Source of the DNA: Microbacterium sp.
Lineage (GTDB): Bacteria > Actinomycetota > Actinomycetes > Actinomycetales > Microbacteriaceae
Direction of reading: 5' to 3'
DNA: 6,989 bases
Assembly: GCA_029267645.1 (NCBI GenBank)
Contig: JAJUIM010000101.1
Coordinates: 1-6,989, forward strand
Below the pieces are notes generated by a model. It was not told where the DNA came from, did no database searches, and saw only the letters and a list, made by a program, of their open reading frames with translations. Below, in pieces: positions 5,547-6,989 of the stretch. The position numbers and the translations under genes are program-made. Every line of letters begins with the position of its first letter. Position 1 is the stretch's first letter.

Positions 5547-6989
5547 CGCGCGTGCTCGTCACCGGCGCGACCGGATACATCGGCGGTCGCCTCGTGCCGC
5601 TGCTGCTCGACGCGGGCCACGACGTCACCGTCTTCGTGCGCTCGCCCGACAAGTTGTCGGACGTCCCGTGGCAGCCTCGAGTCAGGGTCGCAGCGGGCGA
5701 TCTCGCCGATCTCGATGCCGTCATGGACGCGGCTCGCGGCAGCGATGTCGTCTTCCATCTCGTGCACTCGCTCTCGGCGCGAGGCGATTTCGGCCGCACC
5801 GAACGCGAGCACGCCGAGCACCTCGCCCGGGCGGCCGAATCGGCCGGTGCACGCCGCATCGTCTACCTCGGGGGCCTGCATCCGCACGGCGTCGAGCTGT
5901 CACCGCACCTGGCCTCCCGCACTGCCGTGGGGCGCGTGTTCCTTGATTCGTCGGTTCCCGCGATCGTCCTCCAAGCAGGCATCGTGATCGGATCCGGCTC
6001 GGCATCGTTCGAGATGATCCGTCACCTCACCGAGGTGCTTCCCTACATGCCCGCGCCGCGCTGGGTGCGCAATCGCGTGCAGCCGATCGCCGTGCGCGAC
6101 GTACTGCGGTATCTGGTGAGCGCCGTCGAGGTCCAGGGCGACGTCAACCGCACGTTCGACATCGGCGGCCCCGACGTCCTCCGATACGGACAGATGATGA
6201 ACGGCTACGCCGTCGAGGCGGGGCTGCGGCAGCGTCCCATCGCAGCGCTGCCCGTGTTCACACCATGGCTTGCCTCGCAGTGGGTCAATCTCGTCACGCC
6301 CGTGCCTCGCGGGATCGCAGTCCCGATCATCGCCTCGCTGCAGCATGACTGCGTCGCCCTCGAACACGACATCGACAGCCTCATCCCGCCGCCCCCGGAA
6401 GGCCTCCTCGGGTACCGCACAGCCGTGCGCCTCGCGCTGCGGCGCGAGCGGGAGGGCCTGGTCGAGACGAGCTGGCGAGGGGCGAGCGTGCCGGGTGCCC
6501 CGAGCGACCCGCTGCCGACCGACCCCGAGTGGGCCGGCCATACGGTCTTCACCGACGAGCGATCGCAGGAAAGCCCCGCACCGCCCGAGGCCGTCTGGCG
6601 TGTCATCGAGGCGATCGGCGGCCGCAACGGCTGGTACTCGGCGCCGCTGGCGTGGGCCGTGCGCGGCTGGATCGACCGCCTGGCGGGCGGGGTCGGCATG
6701 ACGCGGGGCCGACGGGATCCCGTGCGCCTTCATGCGGGCGACGTCCTCGATGTGTGGCGCGTCGAGGCGATCGATCGCGGCAGACTGCTGCGACTGCGGG
6801 CCGAGATGCGCATGCCGGGGCGCGGTTGGCTCGAGCTGCTGGTCGAGCCAGACGGCAGCGGCAGTCGGTACCGGCAGCGGGCCGTGTTCTTCCCGAAGGG
6901 CCTCGCAGGTCGTCTCTACTGGGCGGCGCTGCTGCCGTTCCACGGCGTGATCTTCCGCGGCATGGTCGAGCGGATCCTCACCGCCGCGG
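5543..6989 (+). CDS. SDR/NmrA-like NAD(P)-binding protein with DUF2867-type C-terminal domain (partial, 3' end missing)
   Basis: The frame is open from ATG 5543 to the window edge: 482 complete codons, no stop. Residues 1 to about 290 form an atypical short-chain dehydrogenase/reductase fold. VLVTGATGYIGG has the glycines G8, G11 and G14, AAGDLAD follows the third strand, and IVYLGG the fifth. Further conserved blocks are LQAGIVIGSGSASFEM and WVRNRVQPIAVRDVLRYL. Where classical SDRs have YxxxK there is H122xxxR126, so catalysis must differ from the classical type or be absent. From about residue 331 the sequence matches my recollection of the DUF2867 domain (related to E. coli YbjT architecture), possibly a START/SRPBCC-like lipid-binding fold. 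The visible end, with LYWAALLPFHGVIFRGM, resembles the family's C-terminus, so few residues are missing. It starts within the crtEb stop (ATGA) behind GGAAGGA (5528-5534). A pigment tailoring or quinone/isoprenoid redox role is plausible but unproven. Confidence 0.85.
   Translation, partial: MTRVLVTGATGYIGGRLVPLLLDAGHDVTVFVRSPDKLSDVPWQPRVRVAAGDLADLDAVMDAARGSDVVFHLVHSLSARGDFGRTEREHAEHLARAAESAGARRIVYLGGLHPHGVELSPHLASRTAVGRVFLDSSVPAIVLQAGIVIGSGSASFEMIRHLTEVLPYMPAPRWVRNRVQPIAVRDVLRYLVSAVEVQGDVNRTFDIGGPDVLRYGQMMNGYAVEAGLRQRPIAALPVFTPWLASQWVNLVTPVPRGIAVPIIASLQHDCVALEHDIDSLIPPPPEGLLGYRTAVRLALRREREGLVETSWRGASVPGAPSDPLPTDPEWAGHTVFTDERSQESPAPPEAVWRVIEAIGGRNGWYSAPLAWAVRGWIDRLAGGVGMTRGRRDPVRLHAGDVLDVWRVEAIDRGRLLRLRAEMRMPGRGWLELLVEPDGSGSRYRQRAVFFPKGLAGRLYWAALLPFHGVIFRGMVERILTAA

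Noticed and set aside
5900..6943. Minus-strand open frame (347 codons) opposite the SDR-DUF2867 gene
   Set aside because: The plus-strand frame has a clear Rossmann motif and conserved family blocks with strong G/C third-position bias; the antisense product has no recognisable motif.
1..6989. CRISPR array, tRNA/rRNA, insertion sequence, direct repeats, terminator hairpins or riboswitch
   Set aside because: I saw none by eye; the window is fully occupied by overlapping coding regions. The GC-rich repeats visible (runs of gcg, cgc and gac) follow codon and alanine/arginine/aspartate use rather than a structured element.

Overview
The window is one gap-free stretch of protein-coding DNA, all on the + strand, from a very GC-rich bacterium (codon third positions are almost always G or C). 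It carries a carotenoid operon whose content and order (idi, crtE, crtB, crtI, crtYe, crtYf, crtEb) match the C50 carotenoid clusters known from Actinobacteria, especially Microbacteriaceae and Corynebacterium. An actinobacterium, probably of the Microbacteriaceae, is the best guess. This rests on gene families and layout, not on a database match.

Layout: bases 23-1603 encode an unusual single protein, a type I isopentenyl-diphosphate isomerase (Idi) followed by a geranylgeranyl diphosphate synthase (CrtE). Next come phytoene synthase crtB (1582-2466), phytoene desaturase crtI (2463-4025), the two small membrane subunits of a heterodimeric carotenoid cyclase, crtYe (4022-4342) and crtYf (4339-4662), and a UbiA-family lycopene elongase, crtEb (4659-5546). 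Last is an SDR/NmrA-like oxidoreductase with a DUF2867-type C-terminal domain (5543 to the right edge), cut off just before its stop. Every gene overlaps the next: five junctions are 4-base ATGA overlaps and one is a 22-base overlap. Each start from crtB onward has a Shine-Dalgarno-like sequence inside the preceding gene. No intergenic DNA, RNA gene, mobile element, CRISPR array or terminator is visible, and only 22 bases lie upstream of the first start, so the promoter and any regulator are outside.

How the genes work together: Idi makes DMAPP from IPP, and CrtE condenses DMAPP with three IPP to GGPP (C20). CrtB joins two GGPP to phytoene (C40), and CrtI desaturates it to lycopene. CrtEb adds a C5 unit from DMAPP to each end, giving an acyclic C50 product of the flavuxanthin type. 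CrtYe/CrtYf close the end rings, giving a decaprenoxanthin-like pigment (the ring type cannot be read from sequence). One C50 molecule uses four DMAPP and six IPP, so an isomerase in the operon makes metabolic sense. The main unusual points are the Idi-CrtE fusion, with a possible internal start at the domain junction, and the translationally coupled SDR-DUF2867 gene, which has no assigned step in the known pathway.
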